Shown here piece by piece: positions 28,887 to 39,200 of a DNA stretch of 64,000 bases (positions are counted from its first letter, which is position 1; the number at the start of each line of letters is the position of its first letter). The position numbers and the translations under genes were made by a program. The DNA is from Methanosarcina acetivorans C2A (lineage in GTDB: Archaea > Halobacteriota > Methanosarcinia > Methanosarcinales > Methanosarcinaceae), in the NCBI RefSeq assembly GCF_000007345.1, contig NC_003552.1:3100001-3164000 (forward strand). Reading direction: 5' to 3'. The notes under the pieces were generated by a model. The model searched no databases, had not been told where the DNA came from, and saw nothing but the letters and a program-made list of their open reading frames with translations.

Positions 28887-30068
28887 ATGCGATTCTCTAA
28901 TAAAATCTCTGGAATCAAATTTGCAGGATTATTAGTCATCGTTGTTTTAATATTTTGTACTCTTGAATATACTAGCTCGAACTCGGAAAAGAGCAATTCA
29001 AGCGGCAGTCTAGATGAAAAAATGAGAACTGCAAAACCTAATGAAAATATTACGTTTGTCACGGCTGGTTCAGAATTTTCGCCAATTATCACAGTTACAG
29101 GTAATCCTGAAATACAATGGGTATTTGGCGACGGTTCAACATCTAATTCTACGTCTCCGACTGTAAATTTTGGTTTAAGGAAGATAAGGGAAAACACTTT
29201 GGTAGTAACACCGTGGAGTGCAGTAACCAAGATCAATATAGGTTATGATGGGGCAGATGGGGGTGTAACTCCGGGCTCCGATACAATAGAGAATTTAGAA
29301 CAACAGGATGTAATAGCTGTTACTGGTCTTGAGAATGTTGCACCGTATCTCCAGATATGGGCATCGAGTTATAATCCAATAACTTCGCTGGATTTTAGTA
29401 ACTTTACGGCACTGCATACGATTGAGTGTTTTTATTGTACATCACTGAATACTATCAGACTCCGTAATGTTCCTTATCTGACCAGGCTTTGCCTCGAAAA
29501 TTGCAACATTTCTGAGCTTGATCTTTCGGAAGCTCCTTCTCTGGCTGATCTTCGTGGAGCATCTCAAAATAATCAAACATACACAATAAATTGGGGCACT
29601 ACCGGGGCTAATATATGGCATATATGTGTTCGAGATAACCCGCAGATGACCAGCCTCCTCCCGGTCAGTCAGTTTCCACTTATTGAAGATTTTTTTGTAT
29701 GGAACGGGAATCAAAGCGGCACTCTGCACCTAACTTCAACAAATTTGAAAAGCGTTATATCCTTCAATAATCAATATACTGCAGCTAATTTATCTGGCTG
29801 TTTTCCTGCAGGTGGAGAATGCACTGTGAATCTTTATGATAATGACCTCACAAGTTTAGACATTTCCAATGACCCTGGTTTATTTTATTTAAATGTCAGT
29901 CGTAATTCACTAAATCAAACAGCAGTAGACGGGATACTCCAAACACTGGATTCTTACAAGACCAGTGGTGGGTACGTAGACTTAACCGAAAATGCTGCAC
30001 CGTCAAGAACAGGAGTAGCACATGCAAGTAATTTAACTGCTAGGGAATGGAAAGTTCAAAGTTCGTAA
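28887..30068 (+). CDS. Surface-anchored leucine-rich-repeat-like protein
   Basis: 393 aa. A basic N-terminus and one hydrophobic helix (KFAGLLVIVVLIFCTLEY) make a signal anchor, then a Ser/Asn-rich linker. A short PKD-like or beta segment (PEIQWVFGDGSTSNST) precedes leucine-rich-repeat-like units with the pattern LxxLxLxNCxISELDLSxAPSL and LTSLDISNDPGLFYLNVSRN. These proteins sit outside the cell and usually mediate binding; the target is unknown. GGGGAACAATT before the ATG gives a weak ribosome site. Confidence 0.72.
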   Translation: MRFSNKISGIKFAGLLVIVVLIFCTLEYTSSNSEKSNSSGSLDEKMRTAKPNENITFVTAGSEFSPIITVTGNPEIQWVFGDGSTSNSTSPTVNFGLRKIRENTLVVTPWSAVTKINIGYDGADGGVTPGSDTIENLEQQDVIAVTGLENVAPYLQIWASSYNPITSLDFSNFTALHTIECFYCTSLNTIRLRNVPYLTRLCLENCNISELDLSEAPSLADLRGASQNNQTYTINWGTTGANIWHICVRDNPQMTSLLPVSQFPLIEDFFVWNGNQSGTLHLTSTNLKSVISFNNQYTAANLSGCFPAGGECTVNLYDNDLTSLDISNDPGLFYLNVSRNSLNQTAVDGILQTLDSYKTSGGYVDLTENAAPSRTGVAHASNLTAREWKVQSS

Positions 30069-30713
30069 AAAATACACCAGTTGCAAATTTAACAGGTATG
30101 CAAATTTAACAGGTATTATAGTAACCCATAGGGACCTAAAAAATCTCTTGTAATAGTGTATAAATGCTTTGTATTTAGGGAGTGAGAAAGTCACAAATGC
30201 CCCCATCCTGAAAAGTTATCACAATTTAATTTCCGGACAAACGGAAGACGAAAAGAAGTAATTAAGCGCCTCAAATTGGAGAAGACAGAAATGTCGATAT
30301 GCTTGAAATGACAGACAATCGAGCTAGCTTTTCACTCCAGTGCAGAGTGTACTCTTATGTTATGTGCAAACCTGGAAAACCACAACTCTAATTGAGACTA
30401 TTCCTTTTTTGAGAAAAAGAAGCCCTTATATCGAACGATCCTTTCCATACACATATACATAGAAGCTAAAGGGCCAAGGCTATCGCTTGAGATAAGGATG
30501 GATTTTGGACAGCCGGCGTGAAGAATTTGCCTTAGTCTCACCCATAGGATGACAAACTCTTCAGGCACAGGCTGGCCTGCTGAGGGTACAAAGCGAAATA
30601 GCTAAGGTCCATTTTTACACTGTCCCTAACTATTTTCGCAATCTATTGAGCACTTTTGTACTAAAATGATTATATGTTGTCTGAGTTATTTCGCAACGAG
30701 TCCCAAGTTTTTT
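30069..30713. other. Intergenic region with remnant sequence
   Basis: About 645 bp without an intact gene. Parts of 30440-30712 resemble 42250-42480 (ACATATAC.TGAAGCTAA..GGCCA, TTATCGATTG/CTATCGCTTGA, and TTATTTCGCAACGAGTCC against TTATTTCGCAGCGGGTCC). This suggests two remnants of one dispersed element, too decayed to identify. Confidence 0.35.
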
Positions 30714-31325
30714 TCAGTCCACACGTGCAATTCTTACAAGAGACTGAATCGGAACATTATATATTGTATCTACACCTTTTTTGTCGACCAGTACCGTTAC
30801 AACTCTTGGTTTTGCATCCATTTCTTTCAGTTGCTCAATCACTTCCATACTGGTTGAACCGGTGGTAATAACATCATCCACGATAATGCAGTTTTTACCG
30901 GCAACGGATCCAAAATTTCTGCTTATGGTCCCTCTGTGGCCTGCGTGAACGATGCCCTGCCCTTTACGATGATAAATCGCAAAATCCGCATCCAGTTCAT
31001 ATGCCATCATGCTTGCCAGAGGTACACCATTGGCAGCAATACCAACAACCACGTCTACCTCGGCATTCACCTTTTCCATGGTCTCAAGCACCATGTCGCA
31101 GAGTGCAAGCGAGATATTGTGGAGACGTTTAGCACTTTTCCCTATACTGCTCCAATCTACAGAAATATCTTTCGGAGCAGGGGTTGCTTCTTCTTTTTTT
31201 GAACGTGTTAAAAGCCAGGTAACCGTTTCTCTTGAGATGTTGAGTTCATCGGCAATCTGGGCGCTAATAAGCCCGTTACTCTGCAGTTCTACAGCTTTCT
31301 CGATTAAATCTTCGATATCTTTCAT
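30714..31325 (-). CDS. gfcR: GfcR-type HTH-phosphoribosyltransferase regulator
   Basis: 203 aa. The N-terminal helix-turn-helix ([22 protein letters not shown], about 18-40) is fused to an orotate-PRTase-like domain with the PRPP-binding motif [14 protein letters not shown] (about 145-158) and [19 protein letters not shown]. The family is known from haloarchaeal GfcR, a transcription factor that may sense a sugar-derived metabolite; in methanogens the regulon is not known. SD GGTGGGAAT is weak. Confidence 0.88.
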   Translation of the reverse strand: MKDIEDLIEKAVELQSNGLISAQIADELNISRETVTWLLTRSKKEEATPAPKDISVDWSSIGKSAKRLHNISLALCDMVLETMEKVNAEVDVVVGIAANGVPLASMMAYELDADFAIYHRKGQGIVHAGHRGTISRNFGSVAGKNCIIVDDVITTGSTSMEVIEQLKEMDAKPRVVTVLVDKKGVDTIYNVPIQSLVRIARVD

Positions 31326-31620
31326 ATTTCTATTCCCACCTGAGATTTTATCCGGTTGTATTTCCGGAACCTCTAAATTAAGACCGTATTATAATATCAA
31401 GCGTTATATCTTTTTTTTCAGCTAAAGATTGATTCTTTTACAATTTCTTCTTTTAAGAGAAAAGTCGCAGATGGAAGCAAGCATCTCCTTTATCAAAAAT
31501 TTTTCTGCAGTCCATACATTGCTTTTTCCAGATAATGATGTTCTTAATCTTTTTTATATGAATTCAGTTAAGATAGAAAAATTTAAAAAGTGTTGATTTT
31601 ATGCCAAGATCTGACATTTA

Positions 31621-31752
31621 AGAGCCTATCCGAAAAGTGTTGTGACCTATGGTAACTTACCATTAGCAATATGCAAAACCGAAGAGGATGCCCTGCTATT
31701 ATAGACCTGCTGTAACTTTTCGATCGCATTACCGACTTTTCGGATAGGCACT
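31621..31752. mobile_element. MITE-like element, copy 1 (about 132 bp)
   Basis: Bounded by terminal inverted repeats AGAGCCTATCCGAAAAG and CTTTTCGGATAGGCACT. A second copy of nearly the same length lies at 50818-50950, with shared internal blocks (TGTTGTGACCTA.TGTAACTT, GCAATATGCA). No coding capacity; presumably mobilised by a transposase elsewhere. Confidence 0.8.
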
Positions 31753-31954
31753 AAGTCTGAAAATCGCTAAAATGATGTTCGAAGTTATGCCTAGAATTCA
31801 TTAACCGATGACAAAAGCGACATCAACTCGAGACCAATAGCCCATTCCAGCAGTTCACTATGGCGCACTTCAGGTCAAAACGTTGCTATTTTTGTAAAGT
31901 TTTGCAAGAAACAGATCTTTAGACCACATTTATATGTAACTACAGTACCTTTTA

Positions 31955-32392
31955 ATGCTGATGCTTCTTTTTGGACATATTGGCGTCACGCTAGGGATAA
32001 TTTTCGGAGTTGCATTTTTCATACCACAATTAAGAACCATTATAGATCCAACATATCTGGTTATTGGATCGCTCCTTCCAGACTTAATAGATAAACCTAT
32101 AGGAATGGTTATCTTTTCTTCTGCCATTGCAAACGGACGGATAATAGCTCATACATTGTTATTTTCTTTTACTCTCTTTCTGACAGGTTTATACTTATAT
32201 GATAAAAGAGGGGATATCAAAGTCCTTACCCTTGCAATAGGTTCCATTTTACACCTTATGGAAGATCAGATGTGGGCATCGCCTCGAACTTTATTTTGGC
32301 CTCTCCTAGGATGGCGTTTCCGCAAAAATCCGCACCAAACTGGACTAAAATACTTATTAAAGCTGTTTAAAAGGTCTTTTAGAGAGTTATAA
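31955..32392 (+). CDS. Membrane-bound metal-dependent hydrolase-like protein (YdjM/DUF457 type)
   Basis: 145 aa with three or four hydrophobic helices. The family marks are an early His in LLFGHIGVTLG, then GSLLPDLIDKPIG, IAHTLLFSF and a later HLMEDQMWASP, a spaced His/Asp set that may bind metal. It is short against full-length relatives and ends in a basic tail. The biological role is unknown. ATGs at 31955 and 31961 are both possible and no strong ribosome site is present. Confidence 0.6.
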   Translation: MLMLLFGHIGVTLGIIFGVAFFIPQLRTIIDPTYLVIGSLLPDLIDKPIGMVIFSSAIANGRIIAHTLLFSFTLFLTGLYLYDKRGDIKVLTLAIGSILHLMEDQMWASPRTLFWPLLGWRFRKNPHQTGLKYLLKLFKRSFREL

Positions 32393-32430
32393 AACAACCG
32401 ATACTTATCATTTGTCACATATTAAATAAT

Positions 32431-32461
32431 ATTTTAGAGACTGTGTATTATTTTCTGGTTT
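32431..32461 (+). repeat. Solitary end of an IS related to the 55.4-kb element
   Basis: TTTTAGAGACTGTGTATTATTTTCTGG closely matches the left inverted repeat of the IS at 55410 (TTTTAGAGACTTTTTATTATTTTCTGG). No partner end or transposase was found nearby, so it is either a relic or a chance-preserved terminal sequence. Confidence 0.5.
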
Positions 32462-32816
32462 TTTGACGATCCCAGAAGATATTAAAAAATATCATAATTT
32501 GTGAAAAATAAATATTGCTGCTAAAAACATTATTGGTGGTATTAAGCTTATTGAGGCGGTTGTATAGTCTAATGTTATTGTTTTCATTCGGTGTTTCTTT
32601 AATAAATATAAAAAAGTAGCTAATAAAGTAAATAAGGACCGTTGGTGCTAAGATTATTGCTTTGTCTATTGTTGCATTTGTTGTTTTTTGTGAGATTGAC
32701 ACATTTTTCATTATACTTAATTGCTGTTTATATATTTTGTGTTTGTTTGTAAATACAATAACACTATCGATGAAAAGCAGCCAGATAGACAAGTTGATGA
32801 ACCCGTCCCCCATCAA
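32448..32816 (-). CDS. Hypothetical small membrane protein, 122 aa
   Basis: AT-rich frame with two hydrophobic helices (IWLLFIDSVIVF; AIILAPTVLIYFISYFFIFI) and an Asn-rich tail. The last residues overlap the IS-end sequence, so the C-terminus may be a fusion with inserted DNA. No homologue recognised; it may be a fragment or not a gene. Confidence 0.3.
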   Translation of the reverse strand: MMGDGFINLSIWLLFIDSVIVFTNKHKIYKQQLSIMKNVSISQKTTNATIDKAIILAPTVLIYFISYFFIFIKETPNENNNIRLYNRLNKLNTTNNVFSSNIYFSQIMIFFNIFWDRQKTRK

Positions 32817-33141
32817 AATATTACAAAATCTTTTTAAGATACCATAATCCTGGTATTTTGAGGAAAATATAGAGAATTTGCTATAAATTCAAAGTTAAGT
32901 TTTCGTATACTGTCGATGAAACTGATCTTCAGATATCGAATTTATGACCCAATAACTTCTTGAAATTTGTGATTTGTCGGAAAAATCGACGCACTGCCTT
33001 ATTGCTTTTATCCTCTATCATATTGGCCTCCTTCCAACAGAACCCCGGTAATTGTAATGACCTAAAGTTCTGACTTAGATTTTCTATTGTATTTTATAAT
33101 TATACTCAATTAATTATAATATACAATCGAATACAAAGACT

Positions 33142-33528
33142 TCAATTGATGAAGCTGAATCTATTCCAGAAGACCTACAAACACATACCTTTCGAGCCGG
33201 TGGAAAAATCCTTATCGGAAAGCTTTCGGATAAAGAATGATTGTTCCTCATTGTAGCATTAGCTGGTGCTCTTGGGAATTTAGTTCATGCTCTTCGATCT
33301 TTCTATTGGTATGCAGGTAATCTTGAACTGGTATTGAGCTTGCTTGCCATGTACCTTCTATCACCAGTTATCGGGGCATTTCTCGGGCTTATTTTTTGTA
33401 TTACAATCCGCGGCGGGATCTATCAACAGACAACGACGATTCAACAAACAAGCGCTTTTGTCTTTGTAGCTATTTCTACCCTCGCAGGTCTGTTTTCAGT
33501 ACAGAGCAGGATTCAAGACAGCAGGTGA
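33142..33528 (+). pseudogene. Remnant of a three-helix membrane protein with an in-frame stop
   Basis: One frame runs SIDEAESIPEDLQTHTFRAG ... GKLSDKE, TGA at 33238-33240, then LFLIVALAGALGNLVHALRSFYWYAGN and further helices to FSVQSR. The part after the stop resembles a bacterial membrane module of the pattern ALGxxVHAxxSFxxYxGNxxLV. Because coding similarity seems to cross the TGA, this looks like a nonsense-broken gene; a TTG start at 33241 making a 95-aa protein is the alternative. It lies directly upstream of the SIR2-CHAT gene. Confidence 0.5.
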
Positions 33529-33590
33529 GTGGGAAGAACAAAAACGAGAAAAATTGAGAAGAAAATTTAACTTTGTGGAGGGGATTAGTA

Positions 33591-35147
33591 ATGCCAAAAA
33601 TGCTGGAAGAGAAGGATTGGGACATCCTTCTTAAGAGAATCAAGAACGGAAAATGTACTCCTTTTCTTGGATTTTGGGCCTGTTCTGAAAAGATTTCTGT
33701 TGCTTCCCAGATTGCAAATGAATGGGCAAGAAAGTACGACTACCCAATGGAAGACTCTGATAACTTGACAAGGGTGGCTCAGTTTGTGGCTGTGACCGAA
33801 GAAGACGAGATGTTTCCAAGGGATGAGATTTGTAATAAAATCACTGAACTGTCAGAAGAAGTCACACCAACATACTTTGAAACTCCTGATGAAATTCACG
33901 GAGTGCTAGCCGATTTCCCACTGCCAATTTATATTACCACAACTTACGATGACCTTATGGTGCAAGCTCTTGAAAGCTGTGGCAAAACACCAACCCAGGA
34001 AATATGTCGGTGGAATGAATACCTGATTCAACGCAAACCAACATCACCAGACTTCGACCCTACTCCTGAAAAACCTTTAGTATATCACCTCAATGGCTGC
34101 TATAAAATACCGGAGTCGCTGGTTCTAACAGAGGACAACTATCTGGACTTCCTCGTTGCCATTTCAAAGGAACAAAACCTGCTTCCGCCGCGTATTCAGC
34201 AGGCATTTGGAGGCACATCTCTTCTTCTTATAGGCTACAAGGTAACTGATTGGGATTTCCGTATTCTTTGCCGGATTCTTGATGAATACATAGGAAGAGG
34301 TAGTATAGGTAGTATAGGTAGAAAGCATATATCCGTGCAGCTTGTGCCAGGGAATGTTGCTAAGTCCCAAAAAGAAAAAGCCCAGAAATATCTGGATCGC
34401 TATTTTGAGGATCTTCGTATCCAGGTATACTGGCAAGATTGTCACGAATTTGCCGCAGAATTGAAAACACGATGGGAGGCTTTCAATCGTGGTACCGTAA
34501 AAAAATATACCGATATGACAAGTATTGACCGGTTTAAGACGGAGTATGAGCGAACTGGTAAAACAAAAGAAGAGGCTGATAAGGTTTCGATACTCTTCTT
34601 GGCAGCCGATCCCACTGATGCGTCTCGCCTGCGGCTTGGTGAAGAATTTCGAGAGATTCAAGAAAAACTGAAATTGGCTAGACTTCGGGATCACTTTACA
34701 TTAGAATTGCCACAGTTGTCGGTTCGCCCGTCAGATATATCCCAGGCTTTGCTTGATACACAGCCGCAAATCGTCCATTTTTCTGGTCATGGCACACCTA
34801 TCGGTGCTTTGTGCTTTGAGGATCTGGCAGGGAAAGCCCACTCAGTCGAGCCTGATGCGTTGGCTGCATTGTTTGAACAATTTAGCGGTCAGGTGAATTG
34901 TGTAATATTGAATGCTTGTTACTCAGAGATTCAGGCAAAAGCCATCGCTAAACACATCAAATATGTCATTGGCATGAACCAGGAAATCGGTGATAGAGCT
35001 GCTATCGCCTTCGCAATTGGTTTTTACCAGGCATTAGGAGGAGGGCGTAGCATTGAAGATGCATATAGATTTGGGTATGTACAAATCCAACTACAGAATA
35101 TTCCAGGGCATCTAACACCGGTTTTAATAAAGAAGGATCGGTCTTAA
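33591..35147 (+). CDS. SIR2-like domain fused to a CHAT-type caspase-like protease
   Basis: 518 aa from ATG 33591, with GGAGGGG 7 nt upstream (TTG 33573 is also in frame). Residues 10-295 are a SIR2-like fold (TPFLGFWACSE; PLPIYITTTYDDLM; ESLVLTEDNYLDFL; GTSLLLIGYKVTDWDFRIL). Residues 335-515 are a CHAT protease with catalytic His in VHFSGHG (about 400) and Cys in VILNACYS (about 443). The SIR2 part lacks the usual Asn of TTNYD (here Thr) and the LHG histidine (here LNG), so NAD hydrolysis may be lost while the protease dyad is intact. CHAT and SIR2-like domains are common immune effectors. Followed by a truncated paralogue and a STAND NTPase on the same strand. Confidence 0.85.
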   Translation: MPKMLEEKDWDILLKRIKNGKCTPFLGFWACSEKISVASQIANEWARKYDYPMEDSDNLTRVAQFVAVTEEDEMFPRDEICNKITELSEEVTPTYFETPDEIHGVLADFPLPIYITTTYDDLMVQALESCGKTPTQEICRWNEYLIQRKPTSPDFDPTPEKPLVYHLNGCYKIPESLVLTEDNYLDFLVAISKEQNLLPPRIQQAFGGTSLLLIGYKVTDWDFRILCRILDEYIGRGSIGSIGRKHISVQLVPGNVAKSQKEKAQKYLDRYFEDLRIQVYWQDCHEFAAELKTRWEAFNRGTVKKYTDMTSIDRFKTEYERTGKTKEEADKVSILFLAADPTDASRLRLGEEFREIQEKLKLARLRDHFTLELPQLSVRPSDISQALLDTQPQIVHFSGHGTPIGALCFEDLAGKAHSVEPDALAALFEQFSGQVNCVILNACYSEIQAKAIAKHIKYVIGMNQEIGDRAAIAFAIGFYQALGGGRSIEDAYRFGYVQIQLQNIPGHLTPVLIKKDRS

Positions 35148-35467
35148 TTGTCACCGCCCAACAAATAAGGATTGAGGAGACGGTGCGGAGCGTCTTTTCG
35201 ATCCCAGGTTCAGGTAAGCCGAGGGTTTAAGGGTAAAGCTTCAGCAGGATCGCTATTTCGAGTGTACAATTTATAGTAATGTTCTGAATATGTGTGTAAC
35301 ACATATAATATTTGAAAACATTTATTGTGGGGAATCACATCCGGAATCAATGTTTATCTTTTTAGTGTGTTTTCTTTTCAACTGGAAAATTAATTTCAAC
35401 CCACACAAAAACGAAGAGCCGATGTCTTTTTAACCATTAATTGAAAATATATAATGGGGGAAAGGTT
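35148..35467. other. Intergenic region between the SIR2-CHAT gene and the next unit
   Basis: About 320 bp. AT-rich with no recognised gene; TTAATTGAAAATATATAATGG at 35439-35455 contains a TATA-like element that could drive the small ORF and the truncated SIR2 gene. Confidence 0.35.
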
Positions 35468-35614
35468 ATGATCTTATTTTTCATCAGCAGAGCTGCAGCT
35501 CTGGTGCACTTTGTTTTTTGCTCTCTCAGAGCGTGTACTAAAATTAAACTTGATCCTACAACTTGGATGGTACCGTTGCTTATTATCCAAGTGGAGAAAT
35601 GGTTCGAATTTTAA
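35468..35614 (+). CDS. Small ORF upstream of the truncated SIR2 gene, 48 aa
   Basis: ATG at 35468 to TAA at 35614, preceded by GGGGGAAAGGTT. The product has a hydrophobic N-terminal half (MILFFISRAAALVHFVFCSL) and a second hydrophobic patch (WMVPLLIIQ). It ends 22 nt before the truncated SIR2 start. No family recognised; it may be a remnant or a small membrane partner. Confidence 0.3.
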   Translation: MILFFISRAAALVHFVFCSLRACTKIKLDPTTWMVPLLIIQVEKWFEF

Positions 35615-35635
35615 ACTTTGTGGAGGGTATCAGTA

Positions 35636-36244
35636 ATGCCAAATATACTGGAAGAGAAGGATTGGGACCTTCTTCGGAGGATCAAGAACGGGAAGTGTAC
35701 CCCCTTTCTCGGATCTGTAGCTTGTTCTGAAAAGATTCCAGTTATTTCCCAAATTGTAAATGAATGGGCAAGAGAGTACGACTACCCAATGGAAGACCCT
35801 GATGACTTGACAAGGGTGGTTCAGTTTGTAGCTATGACCGAAGAAGACGAGATGTTTCCAAGGGATGAGGTTTGTAATAAAATCACTGAACTGTCAGAAG
35901 AAGTCACACCAACATACTTTGAAACTACTGATGAAATTCACGGAGTGCTAGCCTATTTTCCACTGCCAAGTTATATTACCACAACTTACGATGACCTTAT
36001 GGTGCAAGCTCTTGAAAGCCGTAATTTCCGGATTTTTGCTGGATACTTAGAAAGAAGTACGGGTAGAAAGCACATATCCGTGCAGCTCGGGCCAGGGAAT
36101 TTTTCTGAGACCCGGGAAGAAAAAGCTCAGAAATATCTGGATCGCTATTTTGAGGATCTTTATATCCAGGTACACTGGCAAGATTGCCACGAATTTGCCG
36201 CGGAATTGAAAACGCGATGGGAGGTTTTCAATGGAAGAACCTGA
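35636..36244 (+). CDS. SIR2-like paralogue with a large internal deletion and no CHAT domain
   Basis: 202 aa from ATG 35636, with GGAGGGTATCAGTA upstream nearly identical to the leader of the SIR2-CHAT gene. It matches that protein closely to ALES (end of TTTYDDLMVQALES), then jumps to the segment equivalent to DWDFRILCRIL, losing about 90 residues including the LNG and LTEDNY motifs. It ends at the junction before CHAT (TRWEVFN). The frame is kept. Its last 14 bases overlap the start of the STAND gene, implying translational coupling. It could be an adaptor that keeps only the interaction surface, or a decaying copy. Confidence 0.75.
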   Translation: MPNILEEKDWDLLRRIKNGKCTPFLGSVACSEKIPVISQIVNEWAREYDYPMEDPDDLTRVVQFVAMTEEDEMFPRDEVCNKITELSEEVTPTYFETTDEIHGVLAYFPLPSYITTTYDDLMVQALESRNFRIFAGYLERSTGRKHISVQLGPGNFSETREEKAQKYLDRYFEDLYIQVHWQDCHEFAAELKTRWEVFNGRT

Positions 36245-39200
36245 ATTCCAGGCTTACGTGGGCCCTCGGCCTTTTGAACAGGAAGATAAATTCATTTTTT
36301 TCGGAAGAGACCGTGAAGCTCGTGATCTCCTGTCCTTAGTCATTGCACATAATCTGGTTCTCGTCTATGCCCAGTCGGGTGCAGGTAAGACTTCACTTAT
36401 CAATGCCGGGCTTATTCCTCTCCTGAAGGAAAACCGGTTTGAAGTTTTCCCGGTGGCGCGAGTTAAAGGCACACCTTTAAGAAATATAAAAACTGACGAG
36501 ATTTCGAACATATATGTTCTTAATACGCTCACAAGCTGGGCTGAAGATGAATACGACGTTGAACGCCTGACCAAAATGAAACTCGTTGATTTTTTGAATG
36601 AACAGGAGCGCCTGCAGGATGAAGATGGCATACCTTTACCCCGTGCCGTTATCTTCGACCAGTTTGAGGAAATATTCTCTTTATATCAGGACCGCTGGAA
36701 AGATAGAGAGGGATTTTTTGAGCAAATAAGCGCTGCTCTGGAAACAGACCCCCTTTTGAGGGTTGTTTTTGTCATACGGGAGGATTTCATAGCTCAACTA
36801 GACCCTTATGTAGAGCTTCTTCCCGAGAGATTGCGGACGCGTTTTCACATAGAGCGCCTGCGACGTGAGGCTGCACTGCTGGCAATCAAAGAGCCGTTAA
36901 GAGATACCGGTCGTTCTTTTGCAGAAGGTGTGGCAGAAAAACTTGTCGATGATTTGCTGAAGATTCGAGTTGAAACGACACCAGGCGAGACCACTGAGGT
37001 AACAGGAGAGTTCATAGAGGCTGTGCAACTTCAGGTAGTGTGCCAGAACCTCTGGAGAGAGTTACCGCCAGATGTCAAGCAAATCACGTTTCATCACCTG
37101 AAAACCTATGGCAATGTAGAACAGGAACTTTACAGATTTTACGAAGAAGCTATAAGGACAGCGGCAGCTACGGCACATATTGACGAGGAGAGCCTGCGCA
37201 GATTGTTCGGTGAAGTGCTGATAACGACGATGGGGACGCGGGGGATGGTATACCGGGCTCAAGAGTCCACTGGCGGCATTCCCAATACAGCCATTGATGT
37301 GCTTGAAAGCATGCACCTTATTAGAGCAGAGTGGCGGGCAGGTGCGCGCTGGTATGAACTGACCCACGACGGTTTTATCAAGCCGATACTATCTTCTAAC
37401 AGGGTTTTTAATGATGAACTGGCAGAGAAAGAAAGGGCAGAGAAAGAACGGATAGAGAAAGAACGGATAGAGAAAGAGTGGGCGGAGAAAGAATGGGCAG
37501 AGAAAGAAAGGCTAGAGAAAGAAAGGGCAGAGAAAGAAAGGCTAGAGAAAGAACTACGGGCAGAGAAAGAACTGGCAGAGAGCAAACAACTTTTCTATAA
37601 AAGACTTGCAGCCATTTCTTTTCTTGCTATACTTCTAGCTTTAGTTGCAGTCTTTGAATGGCATCAAGCCAAGGAAAACGCGGAAGAAGCTCGTGCTTCG
37701 GATTTAAATTTAAATTCCGCCCTTCTTCAGGGAGATCCCAGGAATCTAGATAAAAGTGTTCTCCTTGCTATCGAATCATTGAAAATTCATATAACATCGA
37801 CTGCCGATCATTTAATACGTCAGGGATTATTATCCATGCCTCACCGTGTTGTGATTCTGAAACATTATAGTGATGTGAATAATGTTGTGTTCAGTCCTGA
37901 TGGAAAATATGTTGCTACGGCGAGCAATGATAATACATCACGTTTATGGGATGTATCTACAGGTAAACAAATCTTTGTCCTGAACCATACTGATCCAGTG
38001 CGTAATGTTGTGTTCAGTCCTGATGGAAAATATGTTGCTACGGCGAGCGCTGACAAAACAGCAGGCGTATGGAATACAACTACAGGTGAAGGAATTTCTG
38101 TTCTGAACCATACTGGTAGGGTAAATAATGTTGTATTCAGTCCTGATGGAAAATATATTGCTACGGCAAGTGATGACAATACATCACGTTTATGGGATAC
38201 AGCTACAGGTAAACAAATCTTTGTTCTGAATCAGACTGATCCGGTGCGTAATGTTGTATTCAGTCCTGATGGAAAATATATCGCAACGGCGAGCGCTGAC
38301 AATACATCACGTTTATGGGATACAACTACAGGTAAACAAATCTTTGATATGAAACATGATGGTCCGGTAAATATTGTTGTATTCAGTCCTGATGGAAAAT
38401 ATGTTGCTACGGCGAGTGCTGACAAAAAAGCGCGTTTATGGAATGCAACTACAGGTAAAAAAATTTTTGATATGAAACATGATAGTGGTATAAATACTGT
38501 TGTATTCAGTCCTGATGGAAAATACATAGTAACGGCGAGTGATGACAAAACAGCAGGAGTTTGGAATACAACTACAGGTAAAAAAATCTTTGATATGAAA
38601 CATGATGGTTCGGTAAATACTGTTGTATTCAGTCCTGATGGAAAATACATCGCAACGGCAAGCGCTGACAATACATCACGTTTATGGGATACAGCTACAG
38701 GTGAAAAAATTTTTTTTCTGAACCATTATGGTTGGGTAAATACTGTTGTATTCAGTCCTGATGGAAAATATGTTGCTACGGCGAGCGCTGACAAAACAGC
38801 ACATTTATGGGATGTATCTACAGGTAAACAAATTTCTTATCTGAGACATGATAGTGGTGTGAACAATGTTGTGTTCGGTCCTGATGGAAAATATGTTGTT
38901 ACGGCGAGCGCTGACAAAACAGCAGACGTGTGGAATACAACTACAGGTGAAAAAATTTTTGTTCTGAACCACACTGGCAGGGTAAATAATGCTGTATTCA
39001 GTCCTGATGGAAAATATATCGCAACGGCGAGCGCTGACAATACATCACGTTTATGGGATACAACTACAGGTAAACAAATCTTTGTTCTGAATCAGACTGA
39101 TCCGGTGCGTAATGTTGTATTCAGTCCTGATAGAAAATATATTGCTACGGCGAGTGATGACAATACATCACGTTTATGGGATACAGCTACAGGTAAACAA

